The notes under the pieces were generated by a model. It was not told the origin of the DNA, did not search any database, and was given only the letters and a program-made list of their open reading frames with translations. Shown piece by piece: positions 63,908-64,000 of a stretch of 64,000 nt of DNA (the first letter of the stretch is position 1; every line of letters begins with the position of its first letter). The translations under genes were made by a program, and so were the position numbers. This DNA is from Planctomycetota bacterium. Lineage in GTDB: Bacteria > Planctomycetota > Phycisphaerae > Phycisphaerales > UBA1924. The stretch is from assembly GCA_014584315.1 (NCBI GenBank), contig JACTNA010000005.1:167060-231059 (forward strand). The letters run 5' to 3'.

Positions 63908-64000
63908 GAGCCTATCCCAGAACCTCTCGAAGTAACATGAACGAGCACGCGAAGTGAAGGTAGCCTTGGAACAACACGGTGGACTTCTCCCATCGGATGC
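63908..64000 (-). mobile_element. End of an IS5-type insertion sequence
   Basis: GAGCCTATCCCAGAACC from 63908 resembles the terminal repeats of IS5-group elements, and it is preceded by TA inside CTAG, a usual target. A transposase-like frame ends 4 bp inside this edge and runs out of the window on the minus strand. Its codons (TTA, CTT, CGA) are unlike the GC-rich genes around it. Confidence 0.65.
63912..64000 (-). CDS. C-terminal end of an IS5-family transposase, truncated by window edge
   Basis: The last 28 codons, read from 63998 down to a TAG at 63912-63914, give a frame with RWEK, a short gap, then GYLHFACSFMLLREVLG. The pattern R-W-E ... F-x-G ... H-x-A-C ... LLR is how many IS5-family DDE transposases end. 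The start and catalytic residues lie beyond the window, so I cannot say whether the gene is intact. The stop sits almost at the terminal repeat, as is common in this family. Confidence 0.6.
   Translation of the reverse strand, partial: IRWEKSTVLFQGYLHFACSFMLLREVLG

Noticed and set aside
1..64000. CRISPR arrays, rRNA genes, integrases, phage genes or a replication origin
   Set aside because: None seen; the only mobile trace is the insertion-sequence end at the right edge.

Overview
The window looks like chromosomal DNA of a high-GC planctomycete of the class Phycisphaerae. The evidence is a set of lineage habits seen together: secreted proteins ending in dockerin-like repeats of the type VNTLDFIAFLNAW, others ending in a PEP-CTERM-like tail (VPTPGTLALLG..RRR or VPAPGTLAPL..RRRR), a prepilin-type protein with an H-X9-DG motif, a type III glutamine synthetase, and three membrane proteins carrying the same CxxCxYxLxG...CPECG zinc ribbon. 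About 53 protein genes, one tRNA-Ile(CAU) and one insertion-sequence end are supported. Coding density is high and many neighbours overlap or nearly touch.

Layout. 1-3.4 kb: end of a histidine-degradation operon (hutG', hutI), a lipid kinase and methionine aminopeptidase. 3.4-9.3 kb: a secreted subtilisin-like protease, trpA, type III glutamine synthetase, tRNA-Ile. 9.3-16.2 kb: a signalling cluster of prepilin-like protein, sensor kinase, NtrC-type regulator and dockerin-tailed secreted protein, followed by an FG-GAP protein preceded by a near-consensus sigma-54 promoter. 16.2-19.5 kb: a secreted double-thioredoxin protein divergent from a P1B-4 metal ATPase. 19.5-28.3 kb: a carbohydrate locus (GH172, PEP-CTERM protein, two ABC permeases and a binding protein without an ATPase, GH2, BtpA-like protein). 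28.3-41.3 kb: HD hydrolase, M61 lipoprotein peptidase, nucleotide-sugar dehydrogenase, guanine deaminase, AbgT and POT transporters, agmatinase-like protein, plsC, cmk and a TIM-barrel protein behind a strong promoter with an attenuator-like hairpin. 41.6-54.3 kb: gcvH, an ABC exporter pair, uvrB, uvrA, small membrane proteins, prfB. 54.4-63.3 kb: a secretin-N-like coiled-coil protein, an ECF sigma factor with a membrane partner, a short-chain reductase, an FG-GAP protein, an M28 peptidase and a PEP-CTERM-like protein. The right edge holds a structured non-coding stretch and the end of an IS5-type element.

Themes worth following. (1) At least thirteen genes, almost all lacking a Shine-Dalgarno sequence, have a TANNNT hexamer placed 5-9 nt before the start codon, and the tRNA has the same box 7 nt before its first base. 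This suggests frequent leaderless transcription from promoters with little or no -35. (2) prfB has its autoregulatory +1 frameshift site with UAA instead of the usual UGA and without the usual internal Shine-Dalgarno. (3) uvrB and uvrA each carry a short tandem-oligomer repeat inside the reading frame, and UvrA has lost half of its first zinc site. (4) A dyad shared between the regulator gene start and the sigma-54 promoter suggests a self-contained kinase/regulator/secreted-protein circuit. Functions are read from motifs by eye; no database search was possible.
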